NCBI GenBank assembly: GCA_900470805.1
Contig: UCCA01000004.1
Coordinates: 1-64,000, forward strand
Direction of reading: 5' to 3'
Length of the DNA: 64,000 nucleotides
From: Hyphomicrobiales bacterium
Lineage (GTDB): Bacteria; Pseudomonadota; Alphaproteobacteria; Rhizobiales; Rhizobiaceae
The first letter of the stretch is position 1; the number at the start of each line of letters is the position of its first letter. The notes beneath the pieces were generated by a model. The model had not been told where the DNA came from, did no database searches, and worked only from the letters and a program-made list of their open reading frames with translations. Below, in pieces: positions 10,051-18,638 of this stretch. Position numbers and translations under genes: made by a program.

Positions 10051-10064
10051 CTGCAACGTTGCAG
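10051..10064. promoter_or_regulatory. LacI-family operator upstream of the beta-glucosidase
   Basis: CTGCAACGTTGCAG is a perfect 14-bp palindrome with the central AACGTT common to LacI-family sugar operators. On the minus strand it directly precedes a TTGACA -35-like hexamer, a position suited to repression of the beta-glucosidase gene. Confidence 0.55.
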
Positions 10065-10105
10065 CGAAACACCGCTTGCTCCACGGCCAATCGCATTCCT
10101 CCCGA

Positions 10106-11704
10106 TCAACTGATGTCGGCACCCCCAGGTAGCAACAGCCGCCGCGTGATGCCGATGCTCTCCAGAAAGACGGCATCGTGACTGACGACGATGAGCGCGC
10201 CATCATAGGCGGTGAGCCCCGCTTCCACGGCCGCGATCGAGGCGAGGTCTAGATGGTTTGTCGGCTCGTCGAGAATGATCAGCGGCGGCGGTGCCACGCC
10301 GCCCAGCACGCAGGCGAGACCGGCCCGCAACAATTGCCCGCCGCTGAGCGTCGACACCTGCTGGAGCGCTGCGTCGGCACGAAACATGAAGCGCGCCAAG
10401 GCGGCACGGCAGGCGTTTTCGTCGGCGTCGGGATTGAGATTGCGGAAGTTCTCGCGGATAGACAGAGACCGATCGACGAGGCTGACGCTTTGATCAAAGA
10501 ACGCGAAATCGACGGGAACCGAAAGCGTGCCGGCCCACGGCGCGATCCGCCCGGTGATCAGCGATAGCAGCGTGGTCTTGCCGGACCCGTTCGCTCCCTC
10601 GATCGCCACCCGCTCCGGCCCGGTGATCGCGAACGACAGATCCGTGATGATCGGATGGCCAGTTTCATAGCCCGCCGCCACGCTGTCCAGCCGCAGCACC
10701 ACCCGCGAAGAAGCCAATCCCGAAGATCCCAGCCGCGCGGAAAATGGCTGCAGCACCTCGATCCGCTCCCGTGCAGCGGCGGCATCCTCCATCGCCTTCC
10801 CCCGCCGCGCCTCGCCAAGGCGGACCCTGTCCCCCCTGGTATTTTCCGCCGCCCGCTTCAACCCGCCGGCGACAATGCGCGGCATGTCGCCCCGCGCCGC
10901 CTTCCTGGCGCCTCCCCCGTCGCTGCGGGCCTGCCTTTCCGCTGCAAGCTGCGCGCTGCGCGCCACATCGGCCACCCGCTTGTCGGCATCCGCCAGATCA
11001 TGTTCCGCTGCCGCAAGCTCGACAGACTTGCGCGCCTGAAACGCGCTCCAGTTGCCACCGTAGCGTTTGGCGCCAAGCGTTGTCAGCTCGACAATCGCAT
11101 CCATCCGCTCGAGCAACTCGCGGTCATGACTTACGACAAGCGCACCGCCCCGCCAGCGTTCGATCAGGGCGATGACCGCCTCGCGTCCGTCGCGATCGAG
11201 ATTGTTGGTCGGCTCGTCGAGAATGAGGAAATCAGGTTCGGAAAAGATCAGCGCCGCAATGGCAACACGCGTCCGCTGTCCGCCGGAGAGCGCCGTCAGC
11301 GCCGTGCCCGGCTCGGCAGCGAAACCGACACGCTCCAGCGCTTCGGCCAGTCGCGTCTCGAGCGTCCAGTCGGCGGTGGCGACTTCATCCGCGGAGGCAT
11401 CTCCGTCAATCGAACGCGCGACGACATCAAGCCTCTCGCGCACGCCGAACAGATCGGCAACGGTCATGTCGGCATCGACCTGAACGGCCTGACGCAACAC
11501 GCCAATCCGACCATTGACGGCGACGCCACCCGTTTGCGGCACGACCTCTCCCGTGATCAGCCGCAGCAGCGTGGTCTTGCCGACGCCATTTCGACCGACC
11601 AGTCCGGCGCACTCGGCCCCGAAGCTCAGATCGAGATTGGAAAAAAGTGCACGCCCGTCAGGCGTGGACCAGGAAAGATTGGAAAGGGTAATGGATGCAG
11701 GCAT
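10106..11704 (-). CDS. ABC-F family ATPase
   Basis: A 532-residue protein with two ABC domains and no membrane segment. The first has GRNGVGKTT, LSGGQRTRV and LILDEPTNNLD; the second has GANGSGKTT, LSGGQLLRA and LILDEPTNHLD. Between them is a charged helical linker of about 80 residues. This layout defines ABC-F proteins, which act on the ribosome in translation or antibiotic protection rather than in transport; which of these applies cannot be read here. The start at 11704 (MPASITLSNL) has GGGAG upstream. It is divergent from the CE7 esterase gene. Confidence 0.9.
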   Translation of the reverse strand: MPASITLSNLSWSTPDGRALFSNLDLSFGAECAGLVGRNGVGKTTLLRLITGEVVPQTGGVAVNGRIGVLRQAVQVDADMTVADLFGVRERLDVVARSIDGDASADEVATADWTLETRLAEALERVGFAAEPGTALTALSGGQRTRVAIAALIFSEPDFLILDEPTNNLDRDGREAVIALIERWRGGALVVSHDRELLERMDAIVELTTLGAKRYGGNWSAFQARKSVELAAAEHDLADADKRVADVARSAQLAAERQARSDGGGARKAARGDMPRIVAGGLKRAAENTRGDRVRLGEARRGKAMEDAAAARERIEVLQPFSARLGSSGLASSRVVLRLDSVAAGYETGHPIITDLSFAITGPERVAIEGANGSGKTTLLSLITGRIAPWAGTLSVPVDFAFFDQSVSLVDRSLSIRENFRNLNPDADENACRAALARFMFRADAALQQVSTLSGGQLLRAGLACVLGGVAPPPLIILDEPTNHLDLASIAAVEAGLTAYDGALIVVSHDAVFLESIGITRRLLLPGGADIS

Positions 11705-11760
11705 GGACACGGAACTCCCTGAAGGCAAAGCGAAGCGGCGTTGCGATCGGGGTGAAATCC

Positions 11761-11799
11761 ATGGTGCACCATCCTGTAGGTATTGCAGATGGATGCAAT
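11761..11799 (-). promoter_or_regulatory. Inverted repeats upstream of the ABC-F gene
   Basis: ATGGTGCACCAT (perfect 12-bp palindrome) and ATTGCA-6-TGCAAT lie 57-95 bases upstream of the ABC-F start. They could be an operator or a folded leader. The first also overlaps the start of a possible 34-codon upstream reading frame (11762 down to 11658) that runs into the ABC-F gene. Confidence 0.3.
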
Positions 11800-11981
11800 C
11801 TAGACATGCGCAACGGCCAAATCAAGGTTTACGGCTTGGTCGCCATATCGACGGTGTTCGCTACCGGATAATTGGCCTGGCGCATTCAGCCTGCTCCCTT
11901 CCCAAACGGGTCACGCGACCGGTGCACGCTTTTGGTCGACTTTGCCTTGCAAAGCCCCGATTTCCACGAAACAACTTGGCC

Positions 11982-12971
11982 ATGAGCATTCCCAAGACAC
12001 ACCCATTCCCCTTCGACCCAACCTACGGCATGACGCTGGAACAGCTGCGATCGATCGTGCCGCCAGAAGCCCCCGCCGGTTTCGACGCCTTCTGGCAAAA
12101 GCGCTACAGACGCGCGTGCGCCATTGATCCAAAACCAGCATTGAGCGGGAGCAAGATCACCCACCCCGCCTGGCAGGTGCTCGACATCACCTACGCCTCG
12201 ACCGACGGCATCGAGATCGGCGGCTGGCTGCTCCTGCCGCGCGAGAGGCCGGTGCGACGCGGCCTTGTCGTCGGCCACGGTTACGGCGGTCGCGACGCGC
12301 CGGATCTTGACCTGCCGGTCGAGGAGACCGCCATTCTTTTCCCCTGCTTTCGCGGCATGTCGAAAAGCGCCCACCCGCCGATCCCGCCCGATGCACCGGG
12401 TCATGTGCTCCACGGCATCGACAAGCCCGACGATTACGTCATCGGCGGCTGCGTCGAGGACCTGTGGCTTGCCGTCTCGACGCTGCTGGCGCTCTATCCG
12501 TGGCTTGCCGGCGCCATCGGTTATATCGGCGGCAGCTTCGGTGGCGGCATCGGCGCGCTGGCGATCCCTTTCGACAACCGCATCGATCGCGGCCACCTGA
12601 TCGTCCCGACCTTCGGCGACCGCAAGAAATGGCTGACGCTGCCGACCGTCGGCAGCGCCGATTCCGCCCAAACCTACCAGAAGACCCATCCCGACGTGTT
12701 CGAGCATCTTCGGCTGTTCGATGCCGCGATTGCCGCGACGCGCATCACCGTGCCGATGCTGGTCGCCCCGGCGCAGTTCGATCCCGCCGTCGCCCCGCCC
12801 TGCCAGTTCGCCGTCGCCAACGCCCTGCCGGCCTCGAAATATAATGAAATCTTCATCCTCGACGCCGGACATTTCGATTATCCTGGCATGACGGAGCAGA
12901 ATTTTGCGCTCCGCCAGAAGGTGCGAGGTTTTTTCAGGGTTCATGAACCGGGATTATCTGCGCTGGTATAG
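11982..12971 (+). CDS. Acetylxylan esterase / cephalosporin-C deacetylase (CE7)
   Basis: A 329-residue alpha/beta hydrolase of the AXE1/CE7 family, which removes acetyl groups from xylo-oligosaccharides and similar substrates in the cytosol. The nucleophile is Ser185 in GGSFGGGIG, and the late DAGHFDYPG supplies the catalytic histidine. GYGGRDAPD and RGMSKSAHPP match the family oxyanion region. The start at 11982 gives MSIPKTHPFPFDPTYGMTLEQL, a normal family N-terminus, though the ribosome site is weak. It overlaps the next esterase gene by 29 bases. Confidence 0.88.
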   Translation: MSIPKTHPFPFDPTYGMTLEQLRSIVPPEAPAGFDAFWQKRYRRACAIDPKPALSGSKITHPAWQVLDITYASTDGIEIGGWLLLPRERPVRRGLVVGHGYGGRDAPDLDLPVEETAILFPCFRGMSKSAHPPIPPDAPGHVLHGIDKPDDYVIGGCVEDLWLAVSTLLALYPWLAGAIGYIGGSFGGGIGALAIPFDNRIDRGHLIVPTFGDRKKWLTLPTVGSADSAQTYQKTHPDVFEHLRLFDAAIAATRITVPMLVAPAQFDPAVAPPCQFAVANALPASKYNEIFILDAGHFDYPGMTEQNFALRQKVRGFFRVHEPGLSALV

Positions 12972-13671
12972 CCCGCGCCTCGATCGCGACATGGAGCTCC
13001 TGGTGTTCGGCCATGCCGGCGCCAAGGTGCTGGTGTTTCCGACGCGCGACGGCCGGTTCTGGGAATATGAGCGGCTCGGCCTCGTCGCCAGCCTGTCGCA
13101 AAAGCTTGAGGCCGGCCAGCTGCAGCTCTACTGCATCGAGGGGCTGGCCAGCGAGACCTTCTACGGCTTCGACCGGCACCCCGCCGACCGCATCCACCGC
13201 CACGAGGCGCTCGAAGACTATATCCTCCACGAAGTGCTGCCGCTGATGGCGGACAGAAACCGCCATGACTGCACCATCGTCCACGGCTGCAGCCTCGGCG
13301 CCTTCCAGGCCGCCAGCCTGGTGTTTCGCCACCCACATCTGTTCCGCAAGCTCGTCGCCTTCTCCGGCCGCTACGACCTGACGATCGAGGTCGAATCGTT
13401 CGGCAACCTGCTGAACGGCTACTACGACAGCTCGGTCTATTTCCACACGCCGACGCATTTCCTGCCGGGACTTGGCGACGGCTGGCAGCTTGAGCGGCTG
13501 CGTGAGGTCGAGATCGTCCTCACCATCGGTCGCGACGACCCGTTCCTCGACAACAACCAGCATCTCAGCCGCCTGCTCGCCGACAAGCACGTCGGCCACC
13601 AGCTGCATTTGTGGGACGGTCGCGCCCACCGCGCCACTGAATGGCGCAAGATGGCGACGCTCTACATCTGA
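12943..13671 (+). CDS. Esterase-like alpha/beta hydrolase
   Basis: A 242-residue hydrolase of the putative esterase (EstD/EstA-like) group. It has the elbow HGCSLGAFQ with nucleophile Ser117, a VFPTRDGRFWEYE oxyanion region and a late RAHRATEWRKM histidine. The substrate is unknown. ATG 12943 lies inside the CE7 gene, so the two are probably translationally coupled and may deacylate parts of the same molecule. No signal peptide. Confidence 0.75.
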   Translation: MNRDYLRWYSPRLDRDMELLVFGHAGAKVLVFPTRDGRFWEYERLGLVASLSQKLEAGQLQLYCIEGLASETFYGFDRHPADRIHRHEALEDYILHEVLPLMADRNRHDCTIVHGCSLGAFQAASLVFRHPHLFRKLVAFSGRYDLTIEVESFGNLLNGYYDSSVYFHTPTHFLPGLGDGWQLERLREVEIVLTIGRDDPFLDNNQHLSRLLADKHVGHQLHLWDGRAHRATEWRKMATLYI

Positions 13672-13807
13672 GCCGGCTCACGATGCAGCGTGAACAAGCG
13701 TCACCGCGGGCTATTCCGCGATAACGATGATGTCAGAACTCGTGAATTGTCATTGCATCGGCGATCACTAAAGGCTGACGCTGATTTCAACCTAAGAAAG
13801 GTCTTCG

Positions 13808-14215
13808 ATGTTCGCTTCCGTCAGTTCCCTGCAGCCGCATCTTCTCAGCCTGCTGCGCATCGTCTCGGCGCTTGTGCTGTTCAGCTACGGCACCCAGAAG
13901 ATCCTGCACTTTCCGGCTGCCGAACGGGTTCCGGAAGCCGGCTCGCTGCCGTGGATTGCCGGCATGTTCGAACTGATCCTCGGCTTCCTGGTGCTGATCG
14001 GTTTCAAGACCCGCATCGCCGCCTTTGTTCTGTCGGGCGTCATGGCCTTCGCCTATTTCCTCAGCCATGCCCCGCGCGGCTTCTACCCCGCCCAGAACGG
14101 CGGCGTTGCCGCCATCCTCTTCTGCTTCGTCATGCTCTACTTCGTCGCCGCCGGCGCCGGCCCGCTCAGCGTCGATGCGATGGTGAAGCGGAAGTCGGCG
14201 GAAGTCGCCGCCTGA
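13808..14215 (+). CDS. DoxX family membrane protein
   Basis: A 135-residue protein with four predicted membrane helices and the DoxX-like LRIVSALVLFSYGTQKILHF start, matching the DoxX/YphA family of small inner-membrane proteins. Members have been linked to redox and thiol stress, but a precise role is unknown. AAGAAAGG precedes the ATG. It stands apart from the upstream esterases (136 bases) and is convergent with the next gene. Confidence 0.85.
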   Translation: MFASVSSLQPHLLSLLRIVSALVLFSYGTQKILHFPAAERVPEAGSLPWIAGMFELILGFLVLIGFKTRIAAFVLSGVMAFAYFLSHAPRGFYPAQNGGVAAILFCFVMLYFVAAGAGPLSVDAMVKRKSAEVAA

Positions 14216-14240
14216 TCGCTGATGCGCATGAGAGGCAGTC

Positions 14241-14642
14241 TCAGGGGTTCTGCGGATTGCCTTTCAGCTTCACCGCCATGGTGACCGTTCCGCGAATGGT
14301 GATTTCGCTTCTCATCGTACGGTTGAGATCGGCATTGCTGTTGAGATTGACGATCTGGCAGGTCTCGCCGACCGTCTCCAGCACCAGTTTGCATTGCCCC
14401 TGCGCCATCAGGTAAAACGCCTTCTGCGCTGTATTGATCTGTGCGTCAGGTGCTTCTGCCGCATCAACGGCCACGCCCATCGCAACGGTGGTCTGGATAT
14501 TGATCGTTCCGACCTGCCTCTGTCCACCGGGCACGACGCCCGGATTGTTCATGCGCGTCGGCATTTCCTGCTGTGCCTGGACGGGCATGACGCCCAGTCC
14601 AGCCAGAATCACGCATGTCGAAAACCTTGAAAAAAATCGCAT
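14241..14642 (-). CDS. Hypothetical secreted protein
   Basis: A 133-residue protein with a signal peptide (MRFFSRFSTCVILAGLGVMPVQA, cleaved before QQEMP) and a mature part of about 110 residues predicted to be mostly beta strand (TINIQTTVAMGVAVDA, EITIRGTVTMAVKLKG). Two cysteines (GQCKLVLETVGETCQIV) are spaced to form a disulphide. I do not recognise a family. GAGGAGA sits before ATG 14642. It is convergent with DoxX and the last gene before the sugar regulon on the same strand. Confidence 0.7.
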   Translation of the reverse strand: MRFFSRFSTCVILAGLGVMPVQAQQEMPTRMNNPGVVPGGQRQVGTINIQTTVAMGVAVDAAEAPDAQINTAQKAFYLMAQGQCKLVLETVGETCQIVNLNSNADLNRTMRSEITIRGTVTMAVKLKGNPQNP

Positions 14643-14765
14643 CGGGTCTCTCCTCGGTAAGAAGACACTATGGAATGGCCCGATGCCAAACCGCAATGAG
14701 CACATCCCCCAAAGTCTGAAGGGATGCGCCCAAAAGCTGCACCGGGCCGACCCGTCTACCGGTGA

Positions 14766-15953
14766 TCAGACCTTGACCCATGCCCCATTGCGCTTCGAAG
14801 ATGCCACGCAGGCCTCGACGAACGCCACGCCCTTCACGCCGTCGTCGACCGTCGGGTAGACCACCGCCTTATCGACCGCCTTGCCCTGCTTGTGGGCGTT
14901 GATGGCGAGCGCCGCTTCCGTATAGATCGTCGCGAACGCCTCGAGATAGCCTTCCGGGTGCCCGGACGGGATGCGCGAGACACGGGCGGCGGCGGGGCCG
15001 GAACCGGCGCCGTTGCGGGTGATCAGCCGCTTGGATTCGCCGAACGGCGTGTACCAGAGATAATTCGGATCGGCCTGCACCCATTCGATGCCGCCCTTGG
15101 TGCCGTAGACGCGCACCTTCAGCCCGTTCTCGTGACCCGGCGCCACTTGGCTGCACCACAGCATGCCCTTGGCCGGTTTTTCCGAGCCCTTGGCCTTGTA
15201 GCGCAGCATTACATGGGCGTTGTCGTCGAGCCGGCGGCCTTCGACGAAGCTGTCGAGATCGGCAGCCAGGCTGTCGAGTTCCAGCCCCGACACGAAGCAT
15301 CCGAGATTGTAGGCATGCGTGCCGATATCGCCGGTCGAGCCGCCTGCACCCGACTGGGCCGGATCGGTACGCCACACCGCCTGCTTGGCGCCCTGCTGCT
15401 CGACGGCCTCCGTCAACCAGTCCTGCGGATACTCGGCCTGCACCAGGCGGATATCGCCGAGCTCGCCATTGGCGATCATCTCGCGCGCCTGCCGCACCAT
15501 CGGATAGCCGGTGTAGTTGTGCGTCAGGATGAACAGTGCGCCGCTCTCGTCGGCCACCTTCTTCAGCTTCTTGGCGTCGGCGAGGTTCGAGGTCAGCGGC
15601 TTGTCGCAGATGACGTGGATGCCGCGACGCAGGAATTCCTTGGCGGCGTCGTAGTGAACATGGTTCGGCGTCACGATCGACACCGCCTCGATGCCATTCT
15701 TCAGCTTGGCTTCCCGGATCGCCATCTCGCGATAGCTGGAATAGGTGCGAGATGGATCGAGCCCGAGATCGGCGCCTGAGGCCATCGCTTTCTCCGGCGT
15801 CGACGACAGCGCGCCCGCGATCAGCTCGTACTGGTCGTCGATGCGCGCCGCGATGCGGTGAACCGCCCCGATGAATGCGCCGGCGCCACCACCGACCATG
15901 CCAAGACGGATACGCGGCTGGCGCGTCTGTTGCGTTGATGCTTCGATTGCCAT
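14766..15953 (-). CDS. Gfo/Idh/MocA family sugar dehydrogenase
   Basis: A 395-residue NAD(P)-dependent oxidoreductase. The N-terminal Rossmann fold has LGMVGGGAGAFIGAVHR, and the EAVSIVTPNHVHYDAAKEFLRRGIHVICDKPLT block carries the conserved lysine of the CDKP motif used for catalysis. The GGSTGDIGTHAYNLG motif supplies the Asp/His pair. Enzymes of this type oxidise sugar or cyclitol hydroxyls, often at C3. It is the last gene of the ABC-isomerase-dehydrogenase operon, separated from the isomerase gene by a palindromic repeat. The start is set by AAGGAAAAG before MAIEAST. Confidence 0.9.
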   Translation of the reverse strand: MAIEASTQQTRQPRIRLGMVGGGAGAFIGAVHRIAARIDDQYELIAGALSSTPEKAMASGADLGLDPSRTYSSYREMAIREAKLKNGIEAVSIVTPNHVHYDAAKEFLRRGIHVICDKPLTSNLADAKKLKKVADESGALFILTHNYTGYPMVRQAREMIANGELGDIRLVQAEYPQDWLTEAVEQQGAKQAVWRTDPAQSGAGGSTGDIGTHAYNLGCFVSGLELDSLAADLDSFVEGRRLDDNAHVMLRYKAKGSEKPAKGMLWCSQVAPGHENGLKVRVYGTKGGIEWVQADPNYLWYTPFGESKRLITRNGAGSGPAAARVSRIPSGHPEGYLEAFATIYTEAALAINAHKQGKAVDKAVVYPTVDDGVKGVAFVEACVASSKRNGAWVKV

Positions 15954-15995
15954 TAGTCTTTTCCTTGAATTGGGTTTGATGGCATGGGGCGGAAC

Positions 15996-16140
15996 ACCCC
16001 CCTCTGTCACTATCGTGACATCTCCCCCTCAAGGGGGGAGATTGACCGCGAACGTCGCGCTATCTCTTAGGCAATGCGAGCGGCCGCCCCAACCGATCTC
16101 CCCCCTTGAGGGGGAGATGCCCGGCAGGGCAGAGGGGGGC
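15996..16140. repeat. RIME-like palindromic intergenic element
   Basis: About 145 bases with inverted termini: the left end CCCCCCTCTG...CATCTCCCCCTCAAGGGGGGAGAT is mirrored by the right end GATCTCCCCCCTTGAGGGGGAGATGCCCGGCAGGGCAGAGGGGGG. It sits between the isomerase and dehydrogenase genes, both read on the minus strand. Confidence 0.8.
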
Positions 16141-16160
16141 GGCCACCATATCCACGCCGC

Positions 16161-17213
16161 TTACAGCCCCAGCATCCGCCGGTTGGCCGCATCGTCGGTA
16201 CCGCCCGAGGCGAAGTCATCGAACGCATGCTCCGTCACCCGGATGATATGCGCCTTGACGAATTCGGCGCCCTCGCGGGCCCCGTCTTCCGGATGCTTCA
16301 GCGCGCATTCCCATTCGACCACGGCCCAGCCGTCGAAATCGTTCGCGGTCATCTTCGAGAACACCGCCCCGAAATCGACCTGGCCGTCGCCGAGCGAGCG
16401 GAAGCGGCCGGCGCGTTCGACCCAGCCCTGATAGCCGCCATAGACGCCCTGCCGACCCGTCGGGTTGAACTCGGCATCCTTGACGTGGAACATCTTGATC
16501 CGGTCCTTGTAGATGTCGATGTTGTCGAGGTAGTCGAGGCACTGCAGCACGTAGTGCGAGGGATCATAGAGCATGTTGGCGCGCGGGTGGTTCTTCACCC
16601 GCTCGAGGAACATCTCGAACGTAACGCCGTCATGCAGGTCTTCGCCGGGATGAATCTCGTAGCAGATGTCGACGCCGTTGGCGTCGGCATGGTCGAGGAT
16701 CGGCGTCCAGCGCTTGGCCAGTTCGTCGAAGGCGGTCTCGACCAGACCGGCCGGGCGCTGCGGCCACGGATAGATGTAGGGCCAGGCCAGCGCGCCGGAG
16801 AAGGTCGCATGCGCCTTTATGCCGAGATGCTTCGACGCGGTCAGCGCCATCTTCACCTGCTCGACCGCCCATTCCTGCCGCGCCTTCGGATTGCCGCGCA
16901 CTTCGGGCGCGGCGAAACCGTCGAAAGCCTCGTCATAGGCAGGATGCACGGCGACCAGCTGGCCCTGCAGATGGGTGGAAAGCTCGGTGATCTCGACGCC
17001 GTTCTGGCGTGCTACGCCGGCCAGCTCGTCGCAATAATCCTTCGAGGACGCCGCCTTCTTCAGGTCGATCAGCTGGCTCGCCCAGGTCGGAACCTGCACG
17101 CCCTTGTAGCCGGTCTCGGCCGCCCATTTGGTGATCGAATCCCAGGAATTGAAAGGAGCGGAATCGCCCGCGAATTGCCCGAGAAACAGTCCGGGGCCCT
17201 TGATCGTTTTCAT
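16161..17213 (-). CDS. Sugar phosphate isomerase/epimerase (TIM barrel)
   Basis: A 350-residue AP-endonuclease-2-like TIM-barrel protein. Likely metal ligands are Glu in YEIHPGED, Asp/His in YDPSHYVLQ, His in MFHVKDAEF and the late VVEWE. It is longer than the 260-280 residues common in the family. Relatives isomerise or epimerise sugars and cyclitols, and some eliminate or hydrate 3-keto sugars made by a partner Gfo/Idh enzyme, such as the one encoded next. AGGGAGGAA precedes the start, and a LacI-type operator lies 26 bases upstream, so it may also have its own promoter. Confidence 0.88.
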   Translation of the reverse strand: MKTIKGPGLFLGQFAGDSAPFNSWDSITKWAAETGYKGVQVPTWASQLIDLKKAASSKDYCDELAGVARQNGVEITELSTHLQGQLVAVHPAYDEAFDGFAAPEVRGNPKARQEWAVEQVKMALTASKHLGIKAHATFSGALAWPYIYPWPQRPAGLVETAFDELAKRWTPILDHADANGVDICYEIHPGEDLHDGVTFEMFLERVKNHPRANMLYDPSHYVLQCLDYLDNIDIYKDRIKMFHVKDAEFNPTGRQGVYGGYQGWVERAGRFRSLGDGQVDFGAVFSKMTANDFDGWAVVEWECALKHPEDGAREGAEFVKAHIIRVTEHAFDDFASGGTDDAANRRMLGL

Positions 17214-17238
17214 GTCGGATTCCTCCCTTGAGATCGAC

Positions 17239-17252
17239 CGTAAACGTTTATG
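17239..17252. promoter_or_regulatory. LacI-type operator before the isomerase gene
   Basis: CGTAAACGTTTATG contains the perfect palindrome TAAACGTTTA and resembles the two TGTAAA-NN-TTTACA sites at 21297-21331. It lies 26 bases upstream of the isomerase start, which suggests an internal promoter under the same LacI regulator. Confidence 0.55.
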
Positions 17253-17441
17253 TGAACTTCCGGCGCGCGATTTACGGGTTCAGATGGCTCTGGCGCCGCA
17301 CTCCTACATTTCGCCTGAACGCTGGAAGTCAATGCGAAGCGAACTAATCATGTCGGTGGCGAGACGGCAAGAGGTACGTACGGCATTTTTGTGATCGGCG
17401 GGCCCGGGGGAGTTAAAATGGGACGCGCATGCCGCGTGGCG

Positions 17442-17590
17442 CCCCCCTATGCCCTACCGGGCATCTCCCCCACAGGTGGGGAGATCGGCTGGGCGCACTC
17501 GCTCGCTCCAACCTTCATTGTTTGGCGTAACCCAACCACGAGTCGATCTCCCCCTTGAGGGGGAGATATCAGGCAGGACAGAGGGGGGGT
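17442..17590. repeat. RIME-like palindromic intergenic element
   Basis: CCCCCCTATGCCCTACCGGG then CATCTCCCCCACAGGTGGGGAGAT on the left, and GATCTCCCCCTTGAGGGGGAGAT then CAGGCAGGACAGAGGGGGGG on the right. The centre (GCTCGCTCCAAC...ATTGTTTGGCG) is shared with the element at 51227-51376. Together with the operator at 17239 it fills the 401 bases between the binding-protein and isomerase genes. Confidence 0.8.
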
Positions 17591-17614
17591 ACCCCCTGTC
17601 CCACCAATTCAATA

Positions 17615-18562
17615 TCAGAACGGTGAATCCGGGAAGTAGAAGTCCTTGGCGTTGTCCTTCGTCACCAGCGTGGCGTCGAGGATGTAGGTGCCGCGGACCG
17701 GAACCTGGTCGTAGAGCGAAGCAGCGGTGAGCTCCATCGCGGTTCCGACCATCGCCGGCGGATAAAGAACGTCTACCGGGATCAGCTTGTCGCCGTCCAT
17801 GACCTTCTTGACCATGTCCTTGGAGCCGGCGCCGGCCACGACATACTGGATGTCGGTGCGCTTGGCCTGCTCGATCGCCTGCAGCACGCCGACGGCCATG
17901 TCGTCGTCCTGGCACCAGACCACGTCGATCTTCGGGTACTTGGTCAGGTAGTCCTGCATCACCTTGAAGGCGTCGTCGCGGTTCCAGTTGCCGAACTGGC
18001 GGTCGAGAACCTTGACGTTGGAGCCGGCAATGCCCTTGTCGAAGCCGTCCTGGCGCTGCTGGTCGATCGGGATCGGCAGGCCGCGGATGACGACGACCTG
18101 TGCGTCGGGCGTGGTTTCCTTGATGTACTTGCCGGCGACTTCGCCCAGCGCCGGGTTGTTGCCCGCGATGTAGATGTCGCGGACGGAATCGTCGTTGGTG
18201 CTCGGTGCGCGGTCGACCAGCGCCACGAAGGTGCCCTTGTCCTTAACTTCCTTGATGGCGTTGACCAGCGGATCCGGATCCGAAGGCAGGATGACGAGGG
18301 CGTCGATGCCCTGGGTCGCCAGATCCTGCACCGCGTTCGCCTGGCTCGCCGCATCCGGCGACGTCTTGACGATGACGGTGAGGTCAGGATGCTCGGCCAT
18401 CAGAAGCTTGGCGACGCGCTCGGCATGGAACACCACGCCGGAGGTCCAGCCGTGGTCGGCCGCCGGGATCGATACGCCGATGGTCTTCTTGTCCGCCGCC
18501 TGCGCGACGCCGGCGAGCAGAGCCGCCGTCAGGATCGCCAGGCTGAACATTGTCTTACGCAT
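17615..18562 (-). CDS. Sugar ABC transporter substrate-binding protein (RbsB type)
   Basis: A 315-residue periplasmic binding protein of the Peripla_BP_4 group. The signal peptide MRKTMFSLAILTAALLAGVAQA precedes ADKKTIGVSIPAADHGWTSGVV, the usual family opening. The WCQDDDMAVGVLQAI hinge segment and ILPSDPDPL are typical. The sugar cannot be read from sequence; position in an operon with a Gfo/Idh dehydrogenase and an isomerase suggests a sugar or cyclitol that must be oxidised before use. It follows the permease by 76 bases. Confidence 0.9.
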   Translation of the reverse strand: MRKTMFSLAILTAALLAGVAQAADKKTIGVSIPAADHGWTSGVVFHAERVAKLLMAEHPDLTVIVKTSPDAASQANAVQDLATQGIDALVILPSDPDPLVNAIKEVKDKGTFVALVDRAPSTNDDSVRDIYIAGNNPALGEVAGKYIKETTPDAQVVVIRGLPIPIDQQRQDGFDKGIAGSNVKVLDRQFGNWNRDDAFKVMQDYLTKYPKIDVVWCQDDDMAVGVLQAIEQAKRTDIQYVVAGAGSKDMVKKVMDGDKLIPVDVLYPPAMVGTAMELTAASLYDQVPVRGTYILDATLVTKDNAKDFYFPDSPF

Positions 18563-18638
18563 GTCTATTCTCCTCCCATTGAATGTCAGGGCTTTCCTAC
18601 CTCCAGGCTGGGGCGCCCCGTCGACCCAGCCAATCCCT

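Noticed and set aside
15990-16145. CRISPR-like or transposon-end interpretation of the GGGGGAGAT repeats
   Set aside because: There are no regularly spaced units, no cas genes, no transposase and no target duplications; the elements fit known short rhizobial intergenic repeats.
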